Shown: piece after piece, positions 1-11,287 of the stretch
Position numbering within the stretch: the stretch's first letter is position 1
Layout of the letters: every line of letters starts with the position of its first letter
Assembly (NCBI GenBank): GCA_030278955.1
Contig: JAOANR010000003.1
Location: forward strand, 59,017,628-59,081,627
DNA: 64,000 nt
Direction: 5' to 3'
From: Hygrophila difformis
Taxonomy: Eukaryota; Streptophyta; Magnoliopsida; Lamiales; Acanthaceae
The notes under the pieces: generated by a model
What the model saw: only the letters and a program-made list of their open reading frames with translations
Database searches by the model: none
What the model was told of the DNA's origin: nothing
Position numbers and translations under genes: made by a program

Positions 1-1086
1 CAGAAACATGTCGATGATGGGAAGCTGAAGTTTCCAGATAGGCTTATGGCGATCGATAAGAATCCGTTCCCTGTTGCCAACATGGTGATGGTGCATCCTG
101 ATCAGAATAGATCTGTGCATGATCGATTGGGGGAACAAACATCATCAAGCAGGAGTTCTGTGCACGATCGGCTTGGAGATCGGTCATCGGCTCAGAAGTC
201 AGGAGTATGGAAAAGATTAGGATCTCCGAAGGGAAAGGAGAAAGTTACAGATGTTTTCGACCGATTGGGGAATTATGAGGTAAAGGAGTGGATCAAGCAA
301 TCGGAGAAACATCAGGAGATCGAGATCGGAGGCAAGAGCGAGAGGCCAACGTTGAAAATCATAACTAACGGATGGGATTCAGAGATGAAGTTAACAGCTG
401 ACAAGCAGAATGGAAAAATTGTGATTCAGATCACAGTTCCTGAGGAAGCTGTCAGTCCCGAAATGAAGAAGCTCAGAAGGCCACCAGCAAATACTCAGGT
501 AGGCCGATGGGTCCAAAACTCTCCAGAAAAAAGGCATTTCGGCCAACGCCGATTTGACAATTCAGCCTGGAGGGCAGAGGAGAGAAAAGTCCCGAATGGA
601 AAGGGATCATATCGTACTTTCAAACGAAGAATGCAACGGCTTAAAGCAGCTGCTGTTTCTGAGCAAGAGGAATACGATATGATGTATGTGGAAGAGGACT
701 TCCTAGATGACTGTTCGTTCTCGGAAGGAAGAATACTCAATAGAGTATTTTCGGCTCGTCTGAAGTCTGAAGGAAAAGTAGAGGGGAAGCCGAAAGAAGG
801 ACAGGATCGGCTCAAAAACAAAACTGAATTTCGGCCGAAAGTAATACAGCCGAAAATTGAAAACGAGCAGTCGGAATCAAAAGAAGAATGGAAGCCTAGG
901 CCAATTCAGACAAGGGAATGGAAGCCAAAAACAAGTATTGTTCCGAATAGTGATACACCTTCAATCGGACAGTTCAAGTTTGGCTTCGGGTCTAGTGCAA
1001 ACATGGTAGGGATGACCACAACAGCAGAGGAGGAGTACTGGTCTGATTCTGAACCAGCTGTGGTTTTTTGCCAGAAAGAGGGATAA
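1..1086 (+). pseudogene. Tat gag, C-terminal part
   Basis: Continuous frame from the window edge to a TAA at 1084-1086; the first ATG inside the window (46) is not the true start because the frame is open upstream. The protein is basic and rich in Lys, Arg, Glu and Ser. It carries four degenerate copies of a VHDRLG-like motif within the first ~75 residues, a pattern I associate with the gag C-terminus of Tat/Ogre elements. No CCHC knuckle is visible here. The protease frame follows in the same phase after the stop, so the TAA either separates gag from pro or is a later mutation. Function would be RNA packaging and particle assembly. Confidence 0.7.
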
Positions 1087-1107
1087 TATTTTGGCGATGA
1101 AGAGCCC

Positions 1108-1818
1108 ATGGTGGATTTCTGTTTCGCCAAACTTGAAGCATTTCGGCCTGAGGCCGAAATTGAGAAAGTAGTTGAAGAAGGCTATGAGGCGTTCGTCCCG
1201 GAAGCTCAACCAAGCACGATTCTACCGCCGACTGCAAAAATGTCTCAACATGTGAGACCTTTGTATGTGAAGGGCTGGGTCAATGGGAGACCGCTCAGAA
1301 GAATGTTTATCGACGGAGGAGCGACCGTCAATATCATGTCGTTAACCACATTGACAAAGATAGGCCGGTCAAAGGAAGATTTACTCCCTACACGAATGAA
1401 AGTATTAAGTTTTGTGGGAGCCCAAACTGCGGCCAAAGGGTGTATTTTGGTGGATGTGACGGTCGGAACGATATCAAATCCGACCATGTTCTTTGTTGTA
1501 GATGCCGAAGTTCCGTATGCGGCCCTTTTAGGCCGATGCTGGATACATACATCTCGTTGTTTGCCGTCAACGCTGCACCAGAAAGTATGGTTCTGGAAAA
1601 AGGATGGCACAGTCGAAGAAGTGGAAGGAGACCAACCTCCGTTCCCAGTCAGCTCAGCCGGCCGAATTGATGCGGTGCTATATGAAGAACCCATACAACC
1701 ATTCCTAGCGGTCGTAGGGGATCGGTACCCGCAGGTGGTCGAGTGTGATTGGACAGATTTGGGGTTTGAGGTCAGATATCAGGCCGATGAACGGCCAGTC
1801 AAAAAAGAAAGTAAATGA
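1108..1818 (+). pseudogene. Tat aspartic protease region
   Basis: Pepsin-like retroviral protease domain. The active-site segment reads FIDGGATVNIM with the catalytic Asp at about 1312, followed by a LLGRCWIH motif near 1530 that matches the conserved LLGRDWI block of Tat-type proteases. It is in phase with gag upstream of the 1084 stop. It ends in a TGA that overlaps the ATG of the next frame (ATGA at 1815-1818), so reverse transcriptase is in another frame. That offset could be ancestral or a small indel; I cannot decide from one copy. Confidence 0.75.
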
Positions 1819-3065
1819 TGGATGCACAACCGAATCAAGCGATCGAGTTCGAATCGGCCGAACTCGGAGTTTCAGATGACAAAGCAGGATGGAGTGACCT
1901 AATGGATGCAATTCCAAAACGAACACCAGATTTCAAAGCTCAAGACCCCTTGAAAATGGTCAATGTGGGTACAGACGAGCGCCCGAGGGAGATCCCAGTA
2001 AGTGCAAATTTAGATCAGCAAATGACAAGCCGATACAAGGAGGTCCTAATCGAGTTCAAGGATTGTTTCGCATGGGACTATACAGAGATGCCAGGATTGG
2101 GGCGATCGATTGTGGAGCACAGATTGCCAATCAAAGAAGGGTTCAGGCCGCATAAACAGCCGGCCAGGAGGGCAGCGCCCGAAATAGTTCCTAGAATAAA
2201 AGAGGAAATAGAAAAATTGTTAGCGGCCGGGTTTGTGAGGCCAGCTAAATATGTAGAGTGGTTGTCGAATATTGTTCCTGTAATAAAAAAGAATGGAAAG
2301 TTGAGAGTTTGCATCGATTTCAGAAATCTTAATATAGCCACTCCTAAAGATGAGTATATGATGCCTATTGTTGATTTGTTGATTGATTCGGCCGCAAAAC
2401 AGGGGATGTTGTCATTCATGGATGGATATTCAGGATACAACCAAATTTTTATGGCTGAAGAAGACGTTCATAAAACTGCATTTCGATGCCCAGGAGCCAT
2501 AGGAATATACGAATGGGTAGTAATGCCATTTGGTTAGAAGAATGCAGGAGCTACTTATCAAAAGGCCATGAATTACGTGTTTCATGATCTAATAGGCGAA
2601 TGCGTTGAAGTCTATATCGATGATGTCATGGTCAGATCTAGAGATATGGAAAGCCACTTGGACGATTTGCAGAGGGTGTTCGTAAGAATGAGATTACATG
2701 GAGTAAAGATGAATCCAGCTAAGTGTGCTTTTGGAGTGCAAACAGGAAATTTTCTTGGGTTCTTGGTACACAATAAGGGAATAGAAGTCGATGCGAATAA
2801 GACCAGAGCAATCCAAGAAGCCAGGCCTCCACACGATAAGAAGAGTCTGCAGAAATTCCTTGGAAAGATCGGTTTCTTGAGGCGATTTCTGGCAAATGCG
2901 GCCGGAAAGTCGAAACCATTAACCGATTTATTAAGGTTAAAGAAAGAGGAGGAATTCTTATGGGGAGACGATCAACAGAGGGCATTTGAGCAATTGAAGC
3001 AAGCCCAGGTGAATCCACCAGTGTTGGTCCCTCCAGTTTTGGGTCGACCGCTCAAATATACATAG
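1815..3065 (+). pseudogene. Tat reverse transcriptase, one in-frame stop
   Basis: RT domain of Ty3/gypsy type. Visible blocks are the LRVCIDFRNLN motif (about 2303-2335), the MDGYSGYNQI block (about 2419-2448), the MPFG block and the catalytic YIDD at about 2613-2624. A TAG at 2535-2537 sits directly after MPFG, where the family has a Leu codon. The frame is otherwise continuous to 3065, where a one-base shift moves the reading frame into RNase H. The key catalytic Asp pair is intact although the gene is broken. Confidence 0.85.
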
Positions 3066-3883
3066 CAGCAGCCGAAGAGTCTATTGGAGCGTTGTTGGCT
3101 CAAGAGGATGATGAAGGAAGAGATCGGGCGATTTATTATCTAAGTCGAATCCTCAGGGATGCTGAATTAAGGTACTCGCAGATTCATAAATTGTGTTTAA
3201 GTCTTTATCACGCATGTCAGAAGTTGGAATATTATATTCAACCACGGCAAGTGATAGTGGTAGCTTCGGTTGATATAGTAAAAATTATAATGAACGATCC
3301 CATCAGTAGCCGAAGAATGGCCAAGTGGGCCATGAAGTTAAATGCATACGACCTGAAGTATCAGCCACTCAGGGCTATGAAAGGACAAATCGTAGCCGAT
3401 TTTTTGGCCGATCATGTAAGGCTCCCGGTATCTGAGGACATCGGGGATCAAGTTAGGCCGAAAGAGATAAATGAAGAGGGAATTGTATATCTGCAACCAT
3501 GGATAATGATTGTCGATGGTTCAAAAGCCGCTTCAGGGGTTGGAGCAGGGTTTATTCTACATACACCGGAGAGCAAGGTATACAAGTATTTCGTACAATT
3601 ACCGAAGTCTTATACGAATAACCAGGCTGAATATAAGGCGTTAATTTCGGGATTACGACAACTTATAGAAGAAGGAATAAGGGCTATCGTAATCAGAGGA
3701 TATTCATAAGTGGTTATTCAGCAACTGTTAGGAGATTTTTCGGTCAAAAGTTCCCAATTAATTGGATTGTACGAAGAAGCAATCGGTTTGTTAGGAGAAT
3801 TCGATGAGGTATACATCGAATATATTCCAAGGAAGAAAAATGAATTAGCTAACGAACTGGCTCAGCATGCAGCTAGGTATCGG
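3066..3883 (+). pseudogene. Tat RNase H plus second (archaeal-type) RNase H
   Basis: The first part is the RNase H that follows RT in all Ty3/gypsy elements, with the YYLSRIL and KLCLSLYHACQKL blocks at about 3134-3230. The second part (about 3500-3880) is an extra RNase H with the IVDGS, NNQAEYKAL and NELANELAQHAA motifs, which is typical of the Tat lineage. The third motif, normally GDSQ in this family, reads GYS followed by a TAA at 3707-3709. Both the catalytic Asp and the next codon are therefore lost, and the second domain would be inactive even with readthrough. Confidence 0.8.
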
Positions 3884-3899
3884 CTAATGCCAATAGCGG

Positions 3900-5185
3900 G
3901 AAATTTGGAAATATATTTGGCCGACACTGAAAAGGCCGAATGGATAAAAAAGATAGCGCAGACCTTGGAGGATCCATCCGAAGCTAGTCCAGCCGAGAAG
4001 CAGAAAGTGATGGATTATATAGTGATAGGGGGATTACTCTTTAAGCGAGCCATTGATGGAGTATTACTCAGATGTGTCGGAGAAGAAGATGCTAGAAGAG
4101 TAATGGGAGAAGTCCATGAAGGAATATGCGGCGCGCATCGTGCGGGAAAATCAATGAAATGGAGTATTATTCGGCTGGGATATTATTGGCCGAATATGGG
4201 TATTGATTGTGAGAAATATGCCAAAGGTTGCCGCGAATGTCAAAAACATGGGCCGATTCAGAAGTTACCGGCCGAAGAGATGCACATAATGATTAAGCCA
4301 TGGCCATTTCGGGGATGGGCTATGGATATAATTGGAAAGATTCATCCTTCTTCATAAAAAAGGCATGAGTTTGTGCTAGTGGCAACGGACTATTTTACAA
4401 AATGGGCCGAAGCTCAGGCTTATGTCAGCATTTCGCAAGAGGAAGTGACATTCATTAAAAGACAGTTGATATATAGATTTGGAATTCCACAAACGATTCT
4501 AACAGATAGAGGAACTGTATTTGTGGGAGAAAAAGTCAAGGCCTTTGCGAAAGAATACGGGATAAAAATTGTGCATTCGTCGCCTTATTATCCGCAAGGG
4601 AATGGGCAAGCAGAGGCCACAAATAAGCAGTTGATAGGAATTATAAAGAAAATGATAGAAGATCAACCAAGAAAGTGGCATGAGAAGTTATCGGAAGCGT
4701 TATGGGCTTATCGAAATGCCAAGACTTCAGCCACCGGATTTACGCCATTTTGGCTGACTTATGGAATGGATGCAGTACTTCCAGCCGAAATAACAGTGCC
4801 GACCTTAAGAACAAGCCAAGCAGATTTAATGACGGCCGAACAATATGATTGTGCGATGAAGAATGAATTATTAGAAGTTAATTCTGATCGGGTGCAAGCC
4901 TTTGAGAATTTGAAGAAAAATAAAGATATTGTGGCCGATTGGTATAATAAGCGAATTCGCGTGAAACGATTTGAAGTCGGCGATTTAGTTTGGAAAGTTA
5001 TATGGCCACCTAAACAGAAGGATGGCCGATTAGGTAAGTGGAGCCCCAATTGGGAGAGACCGTTTATTATTCAGACGAAATTACCGAATGGAGCATACAT
5101 GTTGGTGGATGAAAATGGCGAATAGATGTCAAATCCAGTAAATGCAAGATATATGAAGAAATATTATCCGTCAGCATGGGATTAA
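3900..5185 (+). pseudogene. Tat integrase (H2C2 zinc domain and DDE core), two stops
   Basis: The zinc-binding domain shows the HEGICGAHRAG and CRECQKHG pairs at about 4114-4250. The catalytic core follows with VATDYFTKWAEA (first Asp, ~4388), LTDRGTVF (second Asp, ~4502) and YYPQGNGQAEATNK (Glu, ~4610), so the DDE triad is present. A TAA at 4355-4357 separates the zinc domain from the core and a TAG at 5123-5125 lies near the C-terminus; the same frame then runs to 5185. The C-terminal end has the DLVWK motif near 4985 typical of gypsy integrases. Confidence 0.85.
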
Positions 5186-6252
5186 ACAGTAAGAGGCGAA
5201 AAAAGTAAAGATTTTATTGCGTAAACAAGCATTACAGAAACGGCACTACTTCGGCCGAAGACGGCGTTGATAGTCCGAAATTACAATATACAAGGGAAAC
5301 GTCCTATACTAAGCAGGCATATACAAGGGAAAGGTCCTTGAAAGACACTCAGCCTTGTAGAAATGCAGCTAAAACTATCGGCAAGACAGAAACAGGGCAC
5401 AGTTGCTTGCCCCAGAACAGTATTGCCGATTTAGGTCCTACCACCGAACTTCTACTCTTGGATACGCTAGAACGGAGGGTACAACGTCCCAGAGGTAGAA
5501 GTCAAACTCGGGTACAGCATCCGCACGACCTCAGACAGAAGAAGGAGGAGTGCAGCGAGGCAGTCACCCAAAAATGGTGGAAGGGGGAAGGGATGGAGGA
5601 ATAACTAGGGGTAGTTATTCCCCCCATTAGAAGGTCCGACCGGGCATGCAACCGCAAAGTCGAAAAGAGGGACACACCAGCATAGCCGTCGAGACCTGCA
5701 TTTGGAATAATAAATAAAGATCCTCGCCCATACTAGCATGATAAAAGAAGCGTTAGCTGAACTCGTGCCACATGGACGGAAAGTTTTCGTATCACGTCTG
5801 GAAATCCTTGAAGATATAAAGTTCAGAAACCATGGGGGCACTGGAGATAAGAGAGTGAATAGAGAGAAAAGGGAAGCCATATTGAGTTGAAGAGATGATG
5901 GATAAACACGGATAAAAGCCAAGTATTTATAGAAGAAGGATAAATACTTGGCAGGGGAAACGGTCAATATTAAATGTTATTTATGGGAAAACGTTACAGC
6001 TGATTCCCGGAAAAAGCTGCTGACATCCAGGAATCAGTAGTGAAGAAGACCGAAAAAATCGCAGAATGAATCAGATCCGGATCGTATTGCAGAAATAAAA
6101 AGATACGAATCCTAGTATATCCCATCGGCCAAATGCAATCTATAAAAAAGAGGGCCGAAAAACAGTTGGTAGAAACAGCCGAAACCCATATTTAAAAGCA
6201 AAATAGGGCGAATTTTCGGCCCATACACATAGTCAAAGTAACATAAAGGAAA
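5186..6252. other. Tat spacer between integrase and antisense gene
   Basis: No coding frame is convincing here. It carries the same GGCCGA-rich composition as the flanking element (for example at about 5250 and 6125-6215), so it is internal to the retrotransposon and not host DNA. It would form the 3' untranslated part of both the sense pol transcript and the antisense gene. Confidence 0.6.
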
Positions 6253-9200
6253 CTAATGATCAGCGATGTTGTCAAAAAGCATATCGTCGTCCAATCCTTG
6301 GAGAGCGTCGATAGAAGGGTTAAGGGTAGACATCATCAAATCTGAACCCGCTGTCGAGGAAGGGCCAGGAATGCCGCTCAAAGAAGGATGATCGGTAGCC
6401 AAATTAGCGCCAATATCAGACTTCCCTGAGACAAGTAGGAGAAAAGGGATGATGAAGAAAGAAGACATAAAGAATAAATGGATGACAAAAGGGGAAGAGA
6501 CAGAATACCTGCAATTGAAGATGAAGGAACATCACCCGACGGGGTAGATCCCATCCCCGACGGGTCCAAAGGGAGTGGAGTTGGAAGAGAAAGGACGTGA
6601 GCCGTACTCTTCCCACCAAAGTTTTGGATGGCCGTATCAAGGTGGCCAACCAAAGATTGAGTATCGGCCCATTTCTCATGAAAGGTACCAATTATGTAGT
6701 CATTGAAATTTGACTGCAAGGACAAATAAGAAGCATTTCGGTGAGAGTCCAAAATCTTCGCTTTGGGAGCTTCGGCCGATTGACGGAGAGATTTTAATTA
6801 TTGTCTCAAACCGGCCGATTTCTGTCTAGTTTGATCTAGAACTAATTGCAGCTCTTGTTCCTTTTGTTGAAGTTTGGCTATCTCTGAGCGAATCGAAGAA
6901 AGATCCTCAGAGTACTTATGCTCTCGGGACTCTGTTTCAGAAAGGATATCCATCTAAGCACGATATTCCACTGAATAGTTGTTGAAAATAACTTGAGAAG
7001 TCGCTACGGCTTCATGTTCGGCGGCAAGTTTGCTTCGCATCTCTAAGTGCGCTCTCAGCTCTTGGTCCAAAGAAAGGACAAACTTCATAATCGTCTGAAG
7101 AAGGCCATTCAGGTTCAACGAAACCATCTCCTCATGAAAGTGTTGTTCAAGATGAGACAAAAGGAGAAGGATTGGTTTCGGATTGACAAGTTCCACATCG
7201 GATTGCTTAGCGATCAGGTTATACAGCTTCCCTAAACAATCCCCGAGATGTGCTGAAGGGTCTGGCGGGAGAGAAGTCGAAGGCACATGAGAGAAGAAGT
7301 CATCCAAGACATGCCGGTCAGGGAATGGAGATAAAGGGACCGGGTCGGTAGAGGTGTTATCGGCAGTCGTGCCACCAGCTATAGGATCAAGAGATGCCAA
7401 AACCGCCGAAGATGGAGGTACAGTAAAATCCCCAACCGGCTGGGGGAGGTCAACCGAAGGGAGGATAACCGGATCAATCGAAACATGATCCTCAATCGAT
7501 TGCTGGGGTTTGGCCAAAGAAGGATCAATGGAAACAGCCGAATCAGTAACACCAGTCGAAACACGAGGATCAGCGATAAGGAGATCCGAAGCCGCGGTCG
7601 AGACGGGCGGAATGGTGGATGATGGTAAAGCAGAAGAAATCTAAAAAAAGAGAGAGAGAGAGAAATGTTGAACGAATGATGATCAGATAAAAAAAAAATA
7701 AAGGGAGAAGGAGAAGAGAAATGGGAAAACAACAAACCATAAGGCCAGCAGAGGAAATTCTGCCAATGGGAGAACGAGAAGAACGCTTCCGAGTTTGTAT
7801 ATGAGGAAGAGAGCTGGCAAAAGGGGCCGAAGACGAAGCAGGTCTTTTTCGGCCAGGGTCCGAAGTAGGAGAACGGAGGATACCTAAATCCAGAACAGGC
7901 AACCGAATGAGTAACACGAGATGAAAAGAAGATGATAATTAAGAGAAAAGCATACCTGGACGAGAAGAAGAAGGCGAATCAACACAACGATGGAGAGCGG
8001 AATCCGGTGATGACAGAGGATAAGAAGAGAAAGGCAAAATGGGTGAAAAACCACTCCGACGCAGTAGTGGGTTGAGATCGGCACTAAAGAAAGTACAGGC
8101 AACACCATCCCACCAAAGTCTAAAACGAGACGTGGAAAGCCCAGGGCAAACAAGAAATTTCGGAACATCAAAACTGAGTAAGCGCCGATGATGAGCAGAA
8201 CATAGCCGGCGGCTGGAAGAAGGAGTAAGTCGTTTGTCAACTCAACAAGCCTCCACCAAGTCCTGGCCGAAACCAAATTGGCGGCTAACCAAATGAGGAT
8301 TATAAACTTCAGAAGGAATGGTAGCATTTGGAAGAGCCATATAACCATTGAAAATATGACGAGGAAGAATGCAACGATTCCAAACTTGAGCGTGAGGTAA
8401 GGGAAGGAGGTCGCCAAAAGGAGCTGTGGCAATTTCTTTTACCCAAGTAAACTCGGTTCCCCGATAGTGATACTGAGAAAATGATTGATCAGCAGTTCGG
8501 CCTAGGAAATAACTGATCCAGTGAGGAACCGATATAGCGGGAAATGATGTCCCTAGAAGATCGGGACCAATAAAATAATCAGGCCGAATGTCATGAGGAG
8601 GGAAACCAGAAATATCACGAAAATGCCAAACCAACCATAGGTGAAGAAACCATAAAGGACCTCGAGCCTTATCCGAGGATCCTTTCTCCCAACCCGAAAC
8701 AGTAGCCGATATGCCTGCATATAGATGAGCCAGGAAGAAATCGGCCAGTGGTAAGGTGTCATTGGCAATAATCGCAGAGGCCAGAGGAAATGTTTCAAGA
8801 AGAACTCCTTTAGAAGAAGCACACCAGAAGAACCGCGTCAAAAAGTACATCAAGAAAGCCAATGGTTCTTGAGAGTGAGGAACGGGAGAGGAAGCATCAC
8901 TCTGATGGTTAACTATCCAGCTACTAAATGAGTTGGAAGACGAGAAACCCGTGGACTTCTCTGTAGGGCGAGATTCGGAAGAAACACCGAGATTATCCCC
9001 GCGAACGTAAAGACTTAAGAGGAGTTTCACATCCTGAATAAAGGGGGTCATAAGCCCCCAGGGAAAACAAAAGCAGTTCACAGAGGGATTCCAAAAGCAC
9101 AGAAGTGCCTGGACGGGGTGAAGGTCAGTTGGAAAAGGCAAAGTACTGAGAACGATCAATCGACGAATAGAAGAGTTGGACCAGGAACCACGACAGTAAG

Positions 9201-9480
9201 GCTCAAGGTGGCGATACCATGTCACATAATCGGCAGGGGGTGAAGGCCAGTTAGTAAAGGGTGAAGCAAAGAGCCGAGAGGAGAAATAAGAGGAATACAG
9301 AGGTATAGAACGGTTTTCAGAGAAGATACGAGCGAAACATTCATCAATTTCTTCAGGGATACCCAATGGGCCTAAGGAATAGAAGTTTTCAGGAGGATAA
9401 CGAACTGCAGAATGGGAAGCGAAGGAGCTCTCAATCTTGAGGAGTTCTGATGAAGGAATGGGAATAGATTGGGGATCCAT
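6253..9480 (-). pseudogene. Antisense plant-mobile-domain (PMD) gene inside Tat element, four exons
   Basis: Four exons on the minus strand: 9480-7956, 7883-7738, 7640-6509 and 6425-6253. The introns (7884-7955, 7641-7737, 6426-6508) are 72-97 bp with GT-AG ends, and the phases join into one 992-codon frame. Three stops interrupt it: TGA 8242-8244, TAG 6954-6956 and TAA 6798-6800. The first 412 codons resemble the plant mobile domain (aminotransferase-like family), with an FCFPWGLMTPFIQDVKLLL block, a WFLHLWLVWHF block and many Trp residues. Exons 2-4 are Ser/Pro-rich with a charged, probably coiled-coil stretch near 6850-6950. Extra antisense ORFs of this kind are known from some Tat elements; their role is unknown. 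The gene lies entirely within the retrotransposon and ends ~180 bp from the LTR. Confidence 0.78.
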
Positions 9481-9660
9481 TGATGAAGACGAGTAGAGAG
9501 AAATAAGAGAAATGAAGTTGAAGGGACGGTTTTATGCTGAGGGCAGAGGTTAATGATGACAGGATTCCTCGAAAAGAAGAAATAACCGCCAAGAAGAACG
9601 AGAGAAGGAATTACTTGAGCTCTTTTCCAGACGAAAAACCGCCCAAGTAAGGAGGGCATC

Positions 9661-10209
9661 TGTTGGGGCCACAAAGGATAGTGGGCCACGGAGGGAAAGT
9701 TGGGCCATAAAAAATGGGCCGAATAGGGACTTTTAAGGAAAATCGAGTTTGAGATCCATTGGGCCGAAGAATCAAAAGGGAACGATCCAGGGCAACAGAA
9801 AAAGCCCGAAAGGAAGAACGCTCCGGAGGGAAGGATTTCGGCCGAAACGACATCAATTCAGCCGATTGGAGTGAACAGTGGAACCGGCTTAAGGGAATCG
9901 GCCGGAGAGCGGTTATTTCAGCTCCGGCTATAAATAGGGGATGCCATGCACAAAATGGGAGAGATCAATCCAACCCCCAAAATCCCTTTATCAGATTTAC
10001 TTCTTTGTATCTTTACTGCTTTCCTTTAATGCTTTCCTTTACAGTTTTTCCCTAGATTCTAGTTTAGCTCATAGCAGTTACTTCCAAGTCCACCGTTGTT
10101 TCTCAACAACCGGTAGTTTGGTTTTAGTTTTCCGGTGAATTCGCCGTTGTTTCTTAACAACAGGTAGATTCTCCGTTGTATTTTGTGGCCATTTGAATAT
10201 CAAGGAACA
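9661..10209 (+). repeat. Probable 3' LTR of the Tat element
   Basis: It begins TGTTGGGGCC just after a purine-rich run (AAGGAGGG) that could be the polypurine tract, and the proposed end is GGAACA, giving TGTT...AACA ends. A TATAAATA box lies inside at 9929-9936. The start is fairly secure; the end is a guess because the partner LTR is outside the window. Confidence 0.5.
9929..9936 (+). promoter_or_regulatory. TATA box of the Tat LTR
   Basis: TATAAATA followed by GGGG, 268 bp into the proposed LTR, the usual place for a U3 promoter. Transcription would start about 25-35 bp downstream. Confidence 0.6.
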
Positions 10210-11287
10210 TTCAGTCAAGTTTGGGCGTAATTAGTCAAGTTTGGGCGCATTATCATTAATCCGGACCCGTAACTGATTTGATCCTTTTCCGGTAGCCTCC
10301 CTTGAGGAGAAAAGGGTCCTTTCCCGGCAACAACGCCGAGAGGGAAAAACACAAATTCTTTCACAAAACCTGAATCACCAACACCACCGATTCCACAAAA
10401 ACTATTGATAATTCGTAAAATTAGCAGAAAATAAGAATGGAAAGGAGGATAGAACCCTAGATTAGCATCACCTTTTCTGGAAACGCAAGTGACTGTTGTT
10501 TGGCAAGAAAACACATTTTGGTTCGGGTTTTCGCAATTTAAACTACCATTGTTTGGATTTTTGTGGGGTTTTCCAGTGGGCGGACGTGAAAACATCAATC
10601 TGTTCATTTCAAAACCCTAATCAGCTAGGCGGAAAATTGTATGCATTAATTTGCAGTGGGTAGATAGGAGATTGGCGGTTTCGCAACTGAATTCATTCAA
10701 AGGAGGCAGAAAGCGGAAAAAACACAGTGGCTGAATGGTGAATATTTGTTCAACTCAGGGGTATTCTTGTAACTTTACGAATATGTCAAGCAACCACCCG
10801 TTTATATTTTTTGTTTTTTGCTTCCATCCTTTCTGGCTTTATTCTTGAGTCTTCACATTTTTCTTGAAAACCAACATATACCAAAACCGTTTTTTACCGT
10901 ATTTATTTATTATGACTTCGACAGAATTTGTTAAATATTTTTTTAATTTAAATAAATTTATTATAATCTGAATTACGATACATATACATTTACGTCCTTA
11001 ATATATTCATTTGAGCGCATTTTGAGAAATATGCAAATAATAATAAATATGTATATTTCAACAATGGTGAATGAGTTTATATATACTTTATAGTCATTTT
11101 CAACAGAGTTAATTATTACTTCATATAATATCCTATCGATATCAAAATATATGAATTAAGGAATGTTCATATTTACTAAGAAAAATTGTAAACTACACAA
11201 TTCCTCTCTTTTTAAAACATTTGATGAATTAAAATTGCATAAAAATAGAGATAGAATTATAGTAAAATATATAATTGCCAAAAAAAA
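10210..11287. other. Unassigned sequence
   Basis: The first ~550 bp are richer in GC than the flanks and contain a minus-strand open frame (10607-10215) that I do not recognise. A near-exact repeat of TCAAGTTTGGGCG occurs at about 10216 and 10237. From 10.8 kb the sequence becomes AT-rich with nothing identifiable. Confidence 0.4.

Larger units (their letters stand above)
1..10209 (+). mobile_element. Tat-lineage Ty3/gypsy LTR retrotransposon, 5' end outside window
   Basis: The order is gag C-terminus, aspartic protease, reverse transcriptase, RNase H, a second RNase H, zinc-binding integrase, a long spacer with an antisense gene, then a 3' LTR. The second RNase H and the extra ORF between pol and the 3' LTR are known marks of the Tat group. 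The gag frame is open at base 1, so the 5' LTR, primer site and gag N-terminus lie outside the window and the target duplication cannot be checked. Sense pol has in-frame stops at 1084-1086, 2535-2537, 3707-3709, 4355-4357 and 5123-5125 and one frameshift near 3050, so this copy cannot make its own proteins. The word GGCCGA is very frequent throughout. Confidence 0.88.

Noticed and set aside
6253..9480. Host gene on the minus strand
   Set aside because: It is spliced like a host gene, but it is enclosed by Tat pol and the Tat LTR, shares the GGCCGA bias, and matches the known antisense ORF position of Tat elements.
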